From IMG/VR virus record IMGVR_UViG_3300032242_003148, positions 1 to 64,000 of that record: a DNA stretch of 64,000 bases; one strand, given 5' to 3'. The translations under genes were made by a program, and so were the position numbers. This stretch comes from a virus. This document shows, piece by piece, positions 43,409 to 52,531 of this stretch. Position 1 is the stretch's first letter. The number at the start of each line of letters is the position of its first letter. The notes below the pieces were generated by a model, which was given only the letters and a program-made list of their open reading frames with translations, had not been told where the DNA came from and did not search any database.

Positions 43409-45462
43409 AATTTAATTGTGTTGTCGACCACATCAGAGAGATCCTCGTCGTGATCGATAATTATTATTTGTTTCAGTTTGCTCATGTTCTTCATATTCTT
43501 GATGACTTCGAAATAGTTTTTCTTGCTCTCTTGGGAGAGGTGCACAGAACCCTCATCGAATATCATCATAGGAAATGCTTCACCGAACATACTGTGTAGG
43601 GCAAGCCTCAATGCTACGCCAACCATTATCTCCTGACCTCCAGACACACACGGCAGTTTTCTACCCTGGTAATCAAATACATCTATACCAAAGCTATCAT
43701 TAACCTCTGCCCTATAGGGGAAGTTAAATTGCCTTAGATTTTCTGATAAGTACTCTGATACCGTGGAGCTGTATGTCTGTATTAGCTTTCTAGGAAACTG
43801 AGAAGTCGCCAGCATTTCATAGATTTCGTTAAGTATATTAACATACTTATTTCTAACCTTGTTCTGCTCTTTGGTTCTATTGTTCCTGTCTAGCTCCTCT
43901 TGCTTGAGTGTTAGTAGATTATTATATCCAGACAGCTCATTTTGTTTTAATTTCTGTTTTTCCTGATCTTCTTTTATATTTTTAATCCTACTGGCGATAT
44001 ATTCCTCCTCTACCTCTATAGTGATCTTGGCATAGTCGTAAGTTGTGAGAGTTATATTACTCATGTTCTGTGCCATTAGATTATCTTCTACACCATTTAA
44101 GGCAGCCACCAGAGTCTTTCTAGACTCAACGAAACTGCTATATTGAGAAACCACCGCAGAATAAATCTCGTAATCATTCTGGTCGAAAGAAATATCCTTT
44201 ATAGGATCTAGTCCGGCCAGAACTTTAACATTGTCGCTATTCCAGTTATCAAAAGTAACTTTCCTATATTCAATATCTGAGATACTAGACGTTACTTCTG
44301 ATAACTCTTTCTGAGCGGCTACTATTTTAGACTGTAGCTCTTCAACCTTTTTGGATACATGGGATATATACTCCCCTATATCTTTGAGGGTTGAACCGCA
44401 ATGAGGACAGTTATCAACATCTACTAAACCTTTTTCTTTGTATGTTTGAATAGTTTGATTTGATTCGTTGTACTCTTTAGATAAGTTATCATACCCAGCT
44501 TGCAGTAACCCCTTGTGGCTGTGTAAATACTCCAGCTCTGAAATATCTTCAACCGTAGGTTCTGCTGGTTTTTTACTTTGTAGTTCGGCTAATTGTTTTT
44601 CAAACGAGGTTTTTTTCTCGTATAGAGGACGACTCAGCTTTAGTTTCTCTAGGGATGAGGTTATTTCTGCGATATCCACAGTAGCCAATTTTGAATCTAT
44701 CTTGGTTATTTCACCTTTAATTTCTTCTTTTCTAGCTTCTAGTGCAGCTATTCTATCTGCTATTTCTATTCTCTTGGATTCTGCTGCCCTGCAAGAAACA
44801 AGATAGTTTGATCTAGAAATTAGGTCAGCATAAGTATCAGACAAATCTGGTGGAAATTTAGCCAGTTCTATTTGCGCAGTATCACGCATTTTTTTTATAT
44901 CCTCTATTTCAGAGATATACTGATTCTCATCTAGCAATGGGTATTCAGGTGGCGCGGTTTTGATATATTTATTCCATATAACATCCCTTACCTTTGTGGT
45001 GTTAGGGACGAGAAATATCTTTTGGAATATCTTTTCTTTTGTACTGTTATCACCAGAGAATAGAAGAGCTATGTCTCCCTGCTTGGCCACAACAATATTT
45101 TTAAAGATATTCTTGTCTATCTGAAACAGCTTATCCCAAATCTCTGCTACCTCACCTGATTTCTTGTATGTAATTCCATCATACTTGAATGCCACCTTAG
45201 AAGTGTCTAAGTGACGCTCTAGTACTGCCTCTTTGCCATTTATGTCTATGTGACCTATAACATATCCAGATTCCTCACCAACTGAAAGCATATCGGCTTT
45301 AAACCCATAGCCCTCACCAGTGAAGAGGAATATTATAGCCTCCACAATACTAGACTTGCCTGCACCATTAGTGCCAACAATTCCAGTAATACCCTGCTGG
45401 AAATTAATTTCCAGCTTACGGTGTGTTCTAAAGTTCTTTAGGTTTAATTTTTTAAGTTCCAT
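43405..45462 (-). CDS. Rad50/SbcC-like recombination ATPase (gp46-like)
   Basis: The 685-residue protein has Walker A GTNGAGKSS at residues 30-38, long coiled coils with a CPHCG zinc-hook motif in the middle, the ABC signature CVSGGQE, and Walker B MMIFDEGSVHLS. This is the architecture of Rad50/SbcC and T4 gp46. It acts with the Mre11-like protein encoded three genes upstream. Together they resect DNA ends. Confidence 0.85.
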   Translation of the reverse strand: MELKKLNLKNFRTHRKLEINFQQGITGIVGTNGAGKSSIVEAIIFLFTGEGYGFKADMLSVGEESGYVIGHIDINGKEAVLERHLDTSKVAFKYDGITYKKSGEVAEIWDKLFQIDKNIFKNIVVAKQGDIALLFSGDNSTKEKIFQKIFLVPNTTKVRDVIWNKYIKTAPPEYPLLDENQYISEIEDIKKMRDTAQIELAKFPPDLSDTYADLISRSNYLVSCRAAESKRIEIADRIAALEARKEEIKGEITKIDSKLATVDIAEITSSLEKLKLSRPLYEKKTSFEKQLAELQSKKPAEPTVEDISELEYLHSHKGLLQAGYDNLSKEYNESNQTIQTYKEKGLVDVDNCPHCGSTLKDIGEYISHVSKKVEELQSKIVAAQKELSEVTSSISDIEYRKVTFDNWNSDNVKVLAGLDPIKDISFDQNDYEIYSAVVSQYSSFVESRKTLVAALNGVEDNLMAQNMSNITLTTYDYAKITIEVEEEYIASRIKNIKEDQEKQKLKQNELSGYNNLLTLKQEELDRNNRTKEQNKVRNKYVNILNEIYEMLATSQFPRKLIQTYSSTVSEYLSENLRQFNFPYRAEVNDSFGIDVFDYQGRKLPCVSGGQEIMVGVALRLALHSMFGEAFPMMIFDEGSVHLSQESKKNYFEVIKNMKNMSKLKQIIIIDHDEDLSDVVDNTIKL

Positions 45463-45998
45463 TAGGTTAATTCTTCTTCATCTAATCTATTGCTAGCTTT
45501 AGCGTGATCAGGGCATAGTGTTCTATACCAGCCTCCTGTATACGTTTTTCCAGGCTTACCACATTCTTCACAGGTTCTGCCTGATAGATATTCTGTATAG
45601 GTTTCGTATGCCCTTATGGTTGTCCATACTTCCGTGAATACTTCTTCTATAGATTCTTCATCAAACATGTGATGATTCTCAGGCTCTTCTGCGTGAGTTA
45701 TACTATGATAAAGGCAGAGAGTGCCAAACTTTTCTTTTATTTGAAAGAATTTCAGAGAGGGAGAGGGATAAGGAGCACACACGTTATCACCATTATGATA
45801 CTCTGGTTTGAGTTTTACATAACGGCGATTAGGTTTGAGTGCATGCTTAGCCAGCCTACAGAATGTGTCTATAAGCTCATACCATCCATCCCCACACTCA
45901 CAGCCAAAGGCCATGAGGTTTTGCGTGAGTGGTTCATTTCTGCCCACAAAGAAATCAGGATAAGCCTCTACTAGCTTTTGTTCTAGTTCAGCGTTCAT
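45462..45998 (-). CDS. Unknown protein with C-terminal zinc site
   Basis: The 178-residue product contains FGCECGDGWYELI, QIKEKFGTLCLYH and TCEECGKPG..WYRTLCPDHA. The same combination (GDGW, KEKFGTL and a C-terminal CxxCG..C..HA) recurs in phage and bacterial proteins of unknown function. It overlaps both neighbours by one to four bases. Confidence 0.6.
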   Translation of the reverse strand: MNAELEQKLVEAYPDFFVGRNEPLTQNLMAFGCECGDGWYELIDTFCRLAKHALKPNRRYVKLKPEYHNGDNVCAPYPSPSLKFFQIKEKFGTLCLYHSITHAEEPENHHMFDEESIEEVFTEVWTTIRAYETYTEYLSGRTCEECGKPGKTYTGGWYRTLCPDHAKASNRLDEEELT

Positions 45999-46324
45999 TT
46001 CTTTTCTTCACCATCTTTTGTGGTTTCCTCATTTTCAAGGCGGTCTAATCCGGCCTTGAGCATATCCACAATTACATTATTAGCACTAACATCCCTGTCA
46101 CAGGATTCAGCTATAATATTTTCTAGGATCTCACGAGGGAGTTCAGAGAAGTCCACCTCTAGTTTAACATATGGCTTCATAAGCACATGTCCATCAGGAG
46201 TTAACTCAACACTGAAATTTTGCCCAGCCTCTAAGCCAAGTTGATCAACCTCCTCTTCTGTGAATTGGATATATACATCTTTGCTGGGCAGGATCTTTTT
46301 AGTTAATGTTGTTGATTCGTCCAT
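45995..46324 (-). CDS. Possible AbrB-like DNA-binding protein
   Basis: The N-terminal half (VYIQFTEEEVDQLGLEAGQ..VLMKPY) resembles the swapped-hairpin AbrB/SpoVT fold. The C-terminal half looks like a helical dimerisation part. The 109-residue protein may regulate transcription. It sits between the Mre11- and Rad50-like genes. Confidence 0.45.
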   Translation of the reverse strand: MDESTTLTKKILPSKDVYIQFTEEEVDQLGLEAGQNFSVELTPDGHVLMKPYVKLEVDFSELPREILENIIAESCDRDVSANNVIVDMLKAGLDRLENEETTKDGEEKK

Positions 46325-46325
46325 A

Positions 46326-47429
46326 TTATTTTGGTTGTTGTAGTAAAATTTCGTTCTTCAGACTATCCAGAACTTTCGCCGTGTCATCCTCTGTTAGTAA
46401 TTTTACTGCTGTGTTATATATGATATCGCTATCATCTTTACCGTTTGTGAGTTCGTGAAGAACATTAAATATACGATCTGCGGTTTTAAGCTCAGACCTT
46501 ATGTTGATATGTTCTTCCTGATTATTTTTATCTAGTTTTACTCTAGTGAATTTAACCATGCCAATCTTGTACAAGAACTGGAGCTTGTCTAGTTGGTCTG
46601 ATACCTCATGGGTATATTTACAAAGAAACACAGGTTTATTCTCACTCATCACATATTCTGCATATAGGGACGGAGAGAAGTTATCTATGTTATCTTTTGT
46701 AATATTCAAGGTAACAAACTTCCTAGGTAGCTGGTACTCAACTATTTCTAACTTATCGCCATTCCAATAGTACATGCCGTCCTTCTCTGTTTCATCAGCT
46801 GCTGTGACTCCTAGACTTCCGCAATAACCTACAAAGATTTTACGGTCACACACAGGGTCGTGATACCACATCTCTAGACGTTTATGAATATCTCCAAGGA
46901 ATATAGCCTGTATTGATCCGCATTGATTAGAGAAGTCTATATCCTTTATAGATACTTTTTTCTTCTCTGATATAAAGTGAAATAACTCAGGAACCTGCTG
47001 GTGCAGGAAAATAAACTTAACAGAGTTTGCTGGTCTGCTGTTTAATTCCATATTCAACAGGTCTATAACATGTTGAGGGTTATCATTATAATCTATTCCA
47101 ACGAACTCATTTTCTGTGTTAATAGGATCAAATCCTGCGATTTTTTCCCAAGTAACACCATCCACAGGTTTGCTGTGATCTCCAGCAATACCCAATGGAA
47201 TTATGTTTGCCCTGCGAAGCCTTCTAAGCTCTCCAGACACGAAGTCTATTGTCTCTGAAGACGGCTTGTTGTTGTCGAACAAGTCACCAATGCTAACAAG
47301 GTAGTCCACACCCAGCTCTATGGCTGTGTCTATGGCCTTTGTGAACACTACCCTACAATCATTTTCTAGCTCTGGGAAGTTGTATAATTTGCTACCCAGA
47401 TGTTCATCGGATATTGCTAAGAATTTCAT
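46326..47429 (-). CDS. Mre11/SbcD-like nuclease (gp47-like)
   Basis: The 367-residue product has ISDEHLG (D8, H10), GDLFD (48-52), GDHS where most relatives have GNHD, FLHQQ and LGDIHK. This is the metallophosphoesterase set of Mre11/SbcD. The Asn to Asp change in the third motif is unusual. It pairs with the Rad50-like ATPase for end resection. Confidence 0.8.
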   Translation of the reverse strand: MKFLAISDEHLGSKLYNFPELENDCRVVFTKAIDTAIELGVDYLVSIGDLFDNNKPSSETIDFVSGELRRLRRANIIPLGIAGDHSKPVDGVTWEKIAGFDPINTENEFVGIDYNDNPQHVIDLLNMELNSRPANSVKFIFLHQQVPELFHFISEKKKVSIKDIDFSNQCGSIQAIFLGDIHKRLEMWYHDPVCDRKIFVGYCGSLGVTAADETEKDGMYYWNGDKLEIVEYQLPRKFVTLNITKDNIDNFSPSLYAEYVMSENKPVFLCKYTHEVSDQLDKLQFLYKIGMVKFTRVKLDKNNQEEHINIRSELKTADRIFNVLHELTNGKDDSDIIYNTAVKLLTEDDTAKVLDSLKNEILLQQPK

Positions 47430-47827
47430 ACTTCTAGTTTTCTGTGTTGTTCTGTGAATACCACTTTAGGGGTTTCACTGATTGTGCCTGCGTTATAACC
47501 ATCCACGTATTCTTTCGTGTAGTCAAGTAGATGTGATAATCCCGTGAGATTATCTCCATCCTGTACAAATGCGTAGCCTCCATCAGAATTTTCACCACTT
47601 GACCTGTTTTCTACAGCAAGTTCGTAAATGTCTAAGGCTAATGAATCAGCCATCCAGACTGCAGCTATTTCTGCCTTACTGTACTTTCCAGTTTTGGTGT
47701 GGAATAGATTTTCAAATACATAGTACATGTTATTGCTATTCTTTACCAATTCTATGGCCATCACCTCAGTTATATTGCCTGCATGTATTTCCGCTTTTTT
47801 AAGAAAGCAGGTTTTGATTCTTTCCAT
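47426..47827 (-). CDS. Unknown 133-residue protein
   Basis: It begins MERIKTCFLKKAEIHAG and contains AAVWMADSLALDIYELAVENRSSG. No family is recognised. It overlaps the Mre11-like start by four bases and the upstream gene by 29 bases. The ATG has GGAAG upstream. Confidence 0.5.
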   Translation of the reverse strand: MERIKTCFLKKAEIHAGNITEVMAIELVKNSNNMYYVFENLFHTKTGKYSKAEIAAVWMADSLALDIYELAVENRSSGENSDGGYAFVQDGDNLTGLSHLLDYTKEYVDGYNAGTISETPKVVFTEQHRKLEV

Positions 47828-48071
47828 AGTCTTCCTCTATTTTTGTGTTTAGATAATCTCGTTCTATCTCTATAAGTTTATCTCTAAACTCATGTACGCC
47901 TATGATGTTTCCATCTAGGTCCACTGCTTGCCATTTTTGAATTCTTGGATTGAACTCAATGTTAGAGACCCGCTGAACCGCCCTCCTACCGAGGGCAGCC
48001 AGCTTGTCGAATAGATTATCAGAAAGACCCGAAAGATTACCTTCCTTGTCGATATAGATAACGCTTCTCAT
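47799..48071 (-). CDS. Unknown 90-residue protein
   Basis: The product begins MRSVIYIDKEGNLSGLSDNLFDKL. It has strands followed by a basic helix (GRRAVQRVSNIEFNPRI). It overlaps the DUF2997-like gene by four bases. Confidence 0.5.
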   Translation of the reverse strand: MRSVIYIDKEGNLSGLSDNLFDKLAALGRRAVQRVSNIEFNPRIQKWQAVDLDGNIIGVHEFRDKLIEIERDYLNTKIEEDYGKNQNLLS

Positions 48072-48265
48072 AACTCTATAGTATTACCGCCGTTTTCAAT
48101 GGGTTTGTTATATTCTTCGGTCATCTCTCTGGTGCTCTCCTCAGCACCGCCAAGACGATCCTCTATGAGTTTAGTTGCCTCAAGACAACCAGAACCATAG
48201 CCTTCTACCTTGTCCACTTTCACATTCCCATCGCTATCAATGATGAATGTGATACTCTTAGACAT
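48068..48265 (-). CDS. DUF2997-like small protein
   Basis: I chose MSKSITFIIDSDGNVKVDK (48265) as start, since the known family begins this way. The 65-residue product matches DUF2997: ITFIIDSDGN, VEGYGSGCLEATKLIEDRLGG. This family travels with DUF1257 and Ycf46-type ATPases; all three are in this cluster. The function is unknown. Confidence 0.65.
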   Translation of the reverse strand: MSKSITFIIDSDGNVKVDKVEGYGSGCLEATKLIEDRLGGAEESTREMTEEYNKPIENGGNTIEL

Positions 48266-48521
48266 ATTGCATTGTGTTTCTGAGGAACCGTCCCAGCTTA
48301 TCATGCTGGAAACGGATGTTTACTGTGTGGAGTTTTTCTCCTGGGCAATAAACCACATATGTTACCTTTGCCCTTGCCCACCCGTGTGACCTCTCCGGGA
48401 TCAGGCTATAGTTGTGAACATACACCCTTGCTGGTGGGTATGGCTGACACTCCTGGTAGAGTGTTTCCACGATGGATCTTTCTAGCTGCTGCTTGATGGA
48501 GTCAAATTCTTGGTTAGTCAT
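48258..48521 (-). CDS. Unknown 87-residue protein in the Ycf46-type cluster
   Basis: It contains ECQPYPPARVYVHNYSLIPE and AKVTYVVYCPGEKLHTV. No family is recognised. It overlaps the DUF2997-like gene by eight bases. Confidence 0.45.
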   Translation of the reverse strand: MTNQEFDSIKQQLERSIVETLYQECQPYPPARVYVHNYSLIPERSHGWARAKVTYVVYCPGEKLHTVNIRFQHDKLGRFLRNTMQYV

Positions 48522-48531
48522 ATATGCGTAT

Positions 48532-48921
48532 TTATTTGGTTGCGATTATTTTTAGTTCTCCTGACTTTAGGGTCTCTACCTGGTAGTTGAGATCCTCCTC
48601 ATTCATAAACTGCTTTAATTCAGTTAACGAATAATTCTGCTTAACATTCTTCAAGTTCTGTCCTAGCTGTCTAGCTATAGAGCTATCAAAGAAGTCGCAG
48701 GTGAATGTTGCCTCACCATCGCTATTTATATCAATTCCCACATCATATCCGCGAGGAGATGGATTTAATGCTACGTATTGATGAACAATGTTTCTACTGG
48801 GATCAGAGGGATACGTTGTGCATTTCTGATTCTCGACAATTTTCCATCCGAGATTTTCAAAAGTACTCAAAAGTAATCTCTTGTTTTTAAACTTTGTTTT
48901 GATTTTTACTGAGTGGCTCAT
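48532..48921 (-). CDS. DUF1257 (Ycf35-like) protein
   Basis: The 129-residue product begins SHSVKIKTKFKNKRLLLSTFENLGW and has GYDVGIDINSDGEATFTCDFFD and QNYSLTELKQFMN, fitting DUF1257/Ycf35-type proteins. These are widespread in cyanobacteria, plastids and phages but have no known function. It lies in the same cluster as DUF2997- and Ycf46-like genes. Confidence 0.65.
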   Translation of the reverse strand: MSHSVKIKTKFKNKRLLLSTFENLGWKIVENQKCTTYPSDPSRNIVHQYVALNPSPRGYDVGIDINSDGEATFTCDFFDSSIARQLGQNLKNVKQNYSLTELKQFMNEEDLNYQVETLKSGELKIIATK

Positions 48922-49247
48922 TGTGTTATTAGTATTTGTATAACGTCATTTGTTTTTGCCGGCTGAACGCTAAGTCGCGTTATTTTCTTCTTTTTGAACC
49001 CCTGGTGTTCCAATGCGTCATTGAGTTCATATTCTATGGCTTCCTTGAATTCTCCGTGCGAGAGTTCTATGTTTTCTTTTTTATGCGATACAATGATATC
49101 AGTTTGAGTAATTCCTATTATTACTCCGTTGATTACCTCGCAACACGGAACTATCAAGCTAAAGGTACCCTCTGGATCCCCCCTAAAGGAGATCCAGAGC
49201 ATATCAAAAGAGGGAATATTCATTACTGTTTCTTCTCCCTCGTACAT
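48918..49247 (-). CDS. Unknown 109-residue protein
   Basis: I chose MYEGEETVMNIPSF (49247), which has GAGG nine bases upstream and starts just after the previous stop. The product has beta strands (FSLIVPCCEVINGVIIGIT) and a charged helix. It overlaps the DUF1257 start by four bases. Confidence 0.45.
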   Translation of the reverse strand: MYEGEETVMNIPSFDMLWISFRGDPEGTFSLIVPCCEVINGVIIGITQTDIIVSHKKENIELSHGEFKEAIEYELNDALEHQGFKKKKITRLSVQPAKTNDVIQILITQ

Positions 49248-49248
49248 A

Positions 49249-50253
49249 TTATACCTCAAGCTTACGGAAGTATTCCCCAGAGATATTGGCCACATCGGTC
49301 ATACTCTTGGCTTCCGAGATAACATTGGTTAACACTCCCTGCAGTTCTTTGACTGCGTCCTTGTCCTTAGCAAAGTCTGTTTCTCCTTTAAGGAGCTTTT
49401 CGACCTTGCTAAGCTCTGCCTCTATGGTCTTATCTTCTATGAAGTTAAGATCACGGAACTCGTTGATGTGTTTCATGAGTGTTTTGATGCTGGTCTCGGA
49501 AACAACCTCTTTCTTTGAGATTTTACCAAGTACAACAGAGCAATGTTCAACCACCTTGCTACGCAGGGTGTTGATAACATCGCCAACGAACTCGTTGATT
49601 TTACCCATGTGAGTATCCAACTGGTTCTTGTACTCCTGCTTGTACTGACGCGCAGCTGCAAGTTTAGCTTCACCAGCAGCCTGCTCACGATTGATTTCAG
49701 TATGAATATCAATGTCAGCAAACTCAGTAGGCAGTTTAACCTCGAAGGATACAATTTCGAATGAGAACTTGCTCTTCACGTTTTCAACGCTAGGATATAG
49801 ATATTCCATATCATCAACATTGATCTGGTCTGCAAACTGCTTGTAGTACTCTATAGCCTCCTCCTTGTAGGTTGGATACTTCTCGATAAACTCATCACGC
49901 ATTTGGATGAACGCTTCTTTATACTCATTCAGCTTCTGATAGACCTCTACATACCTTGCCTTAGGGACAAAGTGTGCTTGAGGAACCAGTGGAAACTGGA
50001 ATGAGTTGGCGTACAAGTAGTTACGGGCCTTGGCCTGTAGACTGCGGAACAGGTTATGTACCGCAGGCTTGATAAGCATTTTCTTGCCGAGCTGAATAAC
50101 CTCAGGAAGTTTGTTATCTAATTTGATATCTTCTTCCGTGAGGCTGTAGCTCATTCCCCACATTGCTATGTGTACATTCACAAGCTTTCCATCTTGGAAT
50201 ACCTTGTCGTAGTACTGCTGCAGTGTGTCTGATATTTTGTGTTCTCTTTCCAT
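49249..50253 (-). CDS. DUF3150-like protein
   Basis: The 334-residue product contains VHIAMWGMSYSLTEEDI, LGKKMLIKPAVHNLFRSLQ, FVPKARYVEVYQKL and a long helical C-terminus. This arrangement matches DUF3150 proteins, which often sit next to AAA ATPases. It lies one base downstream of the Ycf46-type ATPase. They probably form a complex, but what it does is unknown. Confidence 0.6.
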   Translation of the reverse strand: MEREHKISDTLQQYYDKVFQDGKLVNVHIAMWGMSYSLTEEDIKLDNKLPEVIQLGKKMLIKPAVHNLFRSLQAKARNYLYANSFQFPLVPQAHFVPKARYVEVYQKLNEYKEAFIQMRDEFIEKYPTYKEEAIEYYKQFADQINVDDMEYLYPSVENVKSKFSFEIVSFEVKLPTEFADIDIHTEINREQAAGEAKLAAARQYKQEYKNQLDTHMGKINEFVGDVINTLRSKVVEHCSVVLGKISKKEVVSETSIKTLMKHINEFRDLNFIEDKTIEAELSKVEKLLKGETDFAKDKDAVKELQGVLTNVISEAKSMTDVANISGEYFRKLEV

Positions 50254-50254
50254 A

Positions 50255-51823
50255 TTATTCCATTGAGATGCTAAGCTTTCGCATAGCGGTTTCTATTGTT
50301 TGGGTTTCGCCCTGATCGTTAAGCATGACTAGCTTGCCGCGGGCTTGTTTACGCATGGTCTGAAGATCTTCCTCGTGCGAATGGGCAAAAGGAATAAACT
50401 CATCCAACTCTGCTAATACATCCTTATCGGATATTTCTTTACCAACATCAAATGCCCTGAACAATGCAGATTTAACCACATCTTCAATCTCAGCACCTGT
50501 GAATTCATCTGATTCAACAACAAATTTCTTTAGATCGAAATCTGAGGGATTGCGGCCATATTTCTTCAATACTACATTGAAGATTTCACGACGTTCTTCA
50601 TCGCTAGGTAGATCAACCCAGAATAACTGGTCAAACCTACCCTTACGAATAAGAGGTGTTGGTAGTATGGTATGATCATTAGAGGTTGCCACAATAAAGG
50701 CAGGATTAGTCCTGTCATTGAGCCAGCCAAGGAACGTACCAAAAATACGAGAGCTAACACCCGTATCCCCCTTACCTGAAACTGCGTCCTTACTAAGACT
50801 CTTTTCAATCTCATCAATAAGGATTACGCATTTACCAATGCTCTCTATAACCTTGATTGCTTCTCGCATGTTACGCTCACTATTACCAACATGAGAATCA
50901 AAGATAGACCCCATGTCGAATTGGAACAATGGGCAGTCAAACTCCTTGGCAATAGATTTACTCACTAGAGTCTTACCCACACCAGGCACAGAGGCCAGCA
51001 ATATACCCTTTGGTAGAGGCAGCTTATAGTCTCTTGCATCCTGTGAATACGCCTTTTTCCTAGAGCGAATCCAACGTTTTAGGCCGTTAAGCCCACCCAC
51101 ATTATCAAACGATATATCAGATGGGATATAGGTTAGCAGTCCATTTTTCTTCAGCTGCTGAATCTTCTCATCGAATACCGTACCCACAAATGGCTGTTCA
51201 AAGCTCTTCGTGGTGGTGTATGCCATAGCAAAAGCATTCTCAATTTCACCAAAGGTCATACCCTTGGCTGCTTCTACTGCCGCTTCTTTGATTTCTTCAG
51301 GAACCACTAGGGCGTCCATTTTATTGTCCTCCCGGGCCTTGTTAACAGAATCAATAATAAATGCTAGACGCTCCTCTATGCTCTTTGCACCAGGGAGATC
51401 GTAGTCTATCAACTGAATCTCTTTTTCCATTTCCGCAGGTATTGCGAATTTATGGCCAACAAGAACCAACATGTTACCCTTGGTCTTTAGAATATTCCAA
51501 AGGTTCCTGAGCAGGCGGATGTTAATCACCTTGTCGAAGTGAAGGTGGAAGTCTTTTAGGATAAAGATATTATCCTCTTCTCTGTAGCTCTGTAGATACT
51601 TGAGAAGCTCTGTGCTGTTATTTAGCCCTTCTGGGTGAATTTGATTTGTATCTTTAAGATTAACCAATCCACGTTGGGCATCCCAGGTGTGTATCTTTGT
51701 TACCTCATCCGTGGAGAATAGCTCCAGGATATCTTTTACTACCCTCTCCTCCTCATGGGTTAGGATGAACAGGCTAGGATAGTGTGCTTTGTAATAGTTT
51801 TTGAATTTTTGTGTGAATTCCAT
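50255..51823 (-). CDS. Ycf46-type AAA ATPase
   Basis: The 522-residue protein has an N-terminal part of Ycf46 style (YPSLFILTHEEERVVKDI) and an AAA core. DNVGGLNGLKRWIRSRKKA comes first, then Walker A SVPGVGKT (278-285), Walker B CVILIDEIEKSL, the sensor IVATSN and an Arg finger LIRKGRFDQLF. These are hallmarks of Ycf46, a plastid and cyanobacterial ATPase family. With DUF3150, DUF1257 and DUF2997 it makes a conserved module of unknown function. Confidence 0.8.
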   Translation of the reverse strand: MEFTQKFKNYYKAHYPSLFILTHEEERVVKDILELFSTDEVTKIHTWDAQRGLVNLKDTNQIHPEGLNNSTELLKYLQSYREEDNIFILKDFHLHFDKVINIRLLRNLWNILKTKGNMLVLVGHKFAIPAEMEKEIQLIDYDLPGAKSIEERLAFIIDSVNKAREDNKMDALVVPEEIKEAAVEAAKGMTFGEIENAFAMAYTTTKSFEQPFVGTVFDEKIQQLKKNGLLTYIPSDISFDNVGGLNGLKRWIRSRKKAYSQDARDYKLPLPKGILLASVPGVGKTLVSKSIAKEFDCPLFQFDMGSIFDSHVGNSERNMREAIKVIESIGKCVILIDEIEKSLSKDAVSGKGDTGVSSRIFGTFLGWLNDRTNPAFIVATSNDHTILPTPLIRKGRFDQLFWVDLPSDEERREIFNVVLKKYGRNPSDFDLKKFVVESDEFTGAEIEDVVKSALFRAFDVGKEISDKDVLAELDEFIPFAHSHEEDLQTMRKQARGKLVMLNDQGETQTIETAMRKLSISME

Positions 51824-51824
51824 T

Positions 51825-52304
51825 TTATACGGGTTTGTGTGTTTCTTTTAATGCTTGACCAAGTTCTGTGCCTCTTATGGCAAAGAAATCAAGGATATGC
51901 TCCATAATAGTGTTTAATGGAGTGGTGCCTCTCTTTCTAGCCATTTTCTTAATATACTCCTCCTCATGTGGTGGCAGCTTGGAGAGTAACCACACAGAGC
52001 CATTATATAATGGGTGTGAGGCTATCTGTAGCTCCTGAGGAGATTGCGGGGTGTCATTGTACCCCATCGCAGGTTTGCTTCTTATAGCAAGCTTCACGGG
52101 CTTTCTAAACCCTGCCAGCTTGTCTTCCTTCTTAAGTGGAGCCGGCAATGGTGTTTTAACCTTTGGGGGCCTTCCACGTCTTTTAGCCGGAGTTACCTCT
52201 ACAGCTTTAACCTCTTTTCTAGGTCTACCCCTACCTCTTTTAACGGGAGGAGTCTCATTCTTAATTATTTTTTTGTTAACCTTTTTCTTTTTTCTTCTTT
52301 TCAA
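51825..52304 (-). CDS. AT-hook DNA-binding protein
   Basis: The start is a TTG preceded by ACACACA. The 159-residue product has a lysine-rich N-terminus and two AT-hooks, KRGRGRPRK and KRRGRPPK, which bind the minor groove of AT-rich DNA. The C-terminal 60 residues (LPPHEEEYIKKMARKRGT..) are helical. It may regulate or organise phage DNA. It heads the Ycf46 gene group. Confidence 0.6.
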   Translation of the reverse strand: MKRRKKKKVNKKIIKNETPPVKRGRGRPRKEVKAVEVTPAKRRGRPPKVKTPLPAPLKKEDKLAGFRKPVKLAIRSKPAMGYNDTPQSPQELQIASHPLYNGSVWLLSKLPPHEEEYIKKMARKRGTTPLNTIMEHILDFFAIRGTELGQALKETHKPV

Positions 52305-52325
52305 TGTGTGTGTTGTTTTGAAGGG

Positions 52326-52517
52326 TTATACCTTTTTAGGTCTTGGTGGTTGTTGCATAGGTTTCTGAACTGGAGGTTCAGGAATATGCGTTAACTCTTT
52401 GCGTTGCTGAGACTTGCTGCTATCTGTATAATACTGACTAAGAATTGGTCTTAATACCGGCTCTACATATCCGCAAAGTCTGTCCCTAACTTTATAATAT
52501 ATTGCTGTTTTGCTCAT
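52326..52517 (-). CDS. Unknown 63-residue protein
   Basis: A small basic protein (KTAIYYKVRDRLCGYVEPV) with a Pro/Lys-rich end (VQKPMQQPPRPKKV). No function is known. It lies 21 bases before the AT-hook gene. Confidence 0.4.
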   Translation of the reverse strand: MSKTAIYYKVRDRLCGYVEPVLRPILSQYYTDSSKSQQRKELTHIPEPPVQKPMQQPPRPKKV

Positions 52518-52531
52518 TAATTAATTATACA

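Noticed and set aside
52044-52394. Plus-strand frames of 105-116 residues opposite the AT-hook gene
   Set aside because: They are Phe/Leu/Ser-rich antisense shadows of a Lys/Arg/Pro-rich protein.
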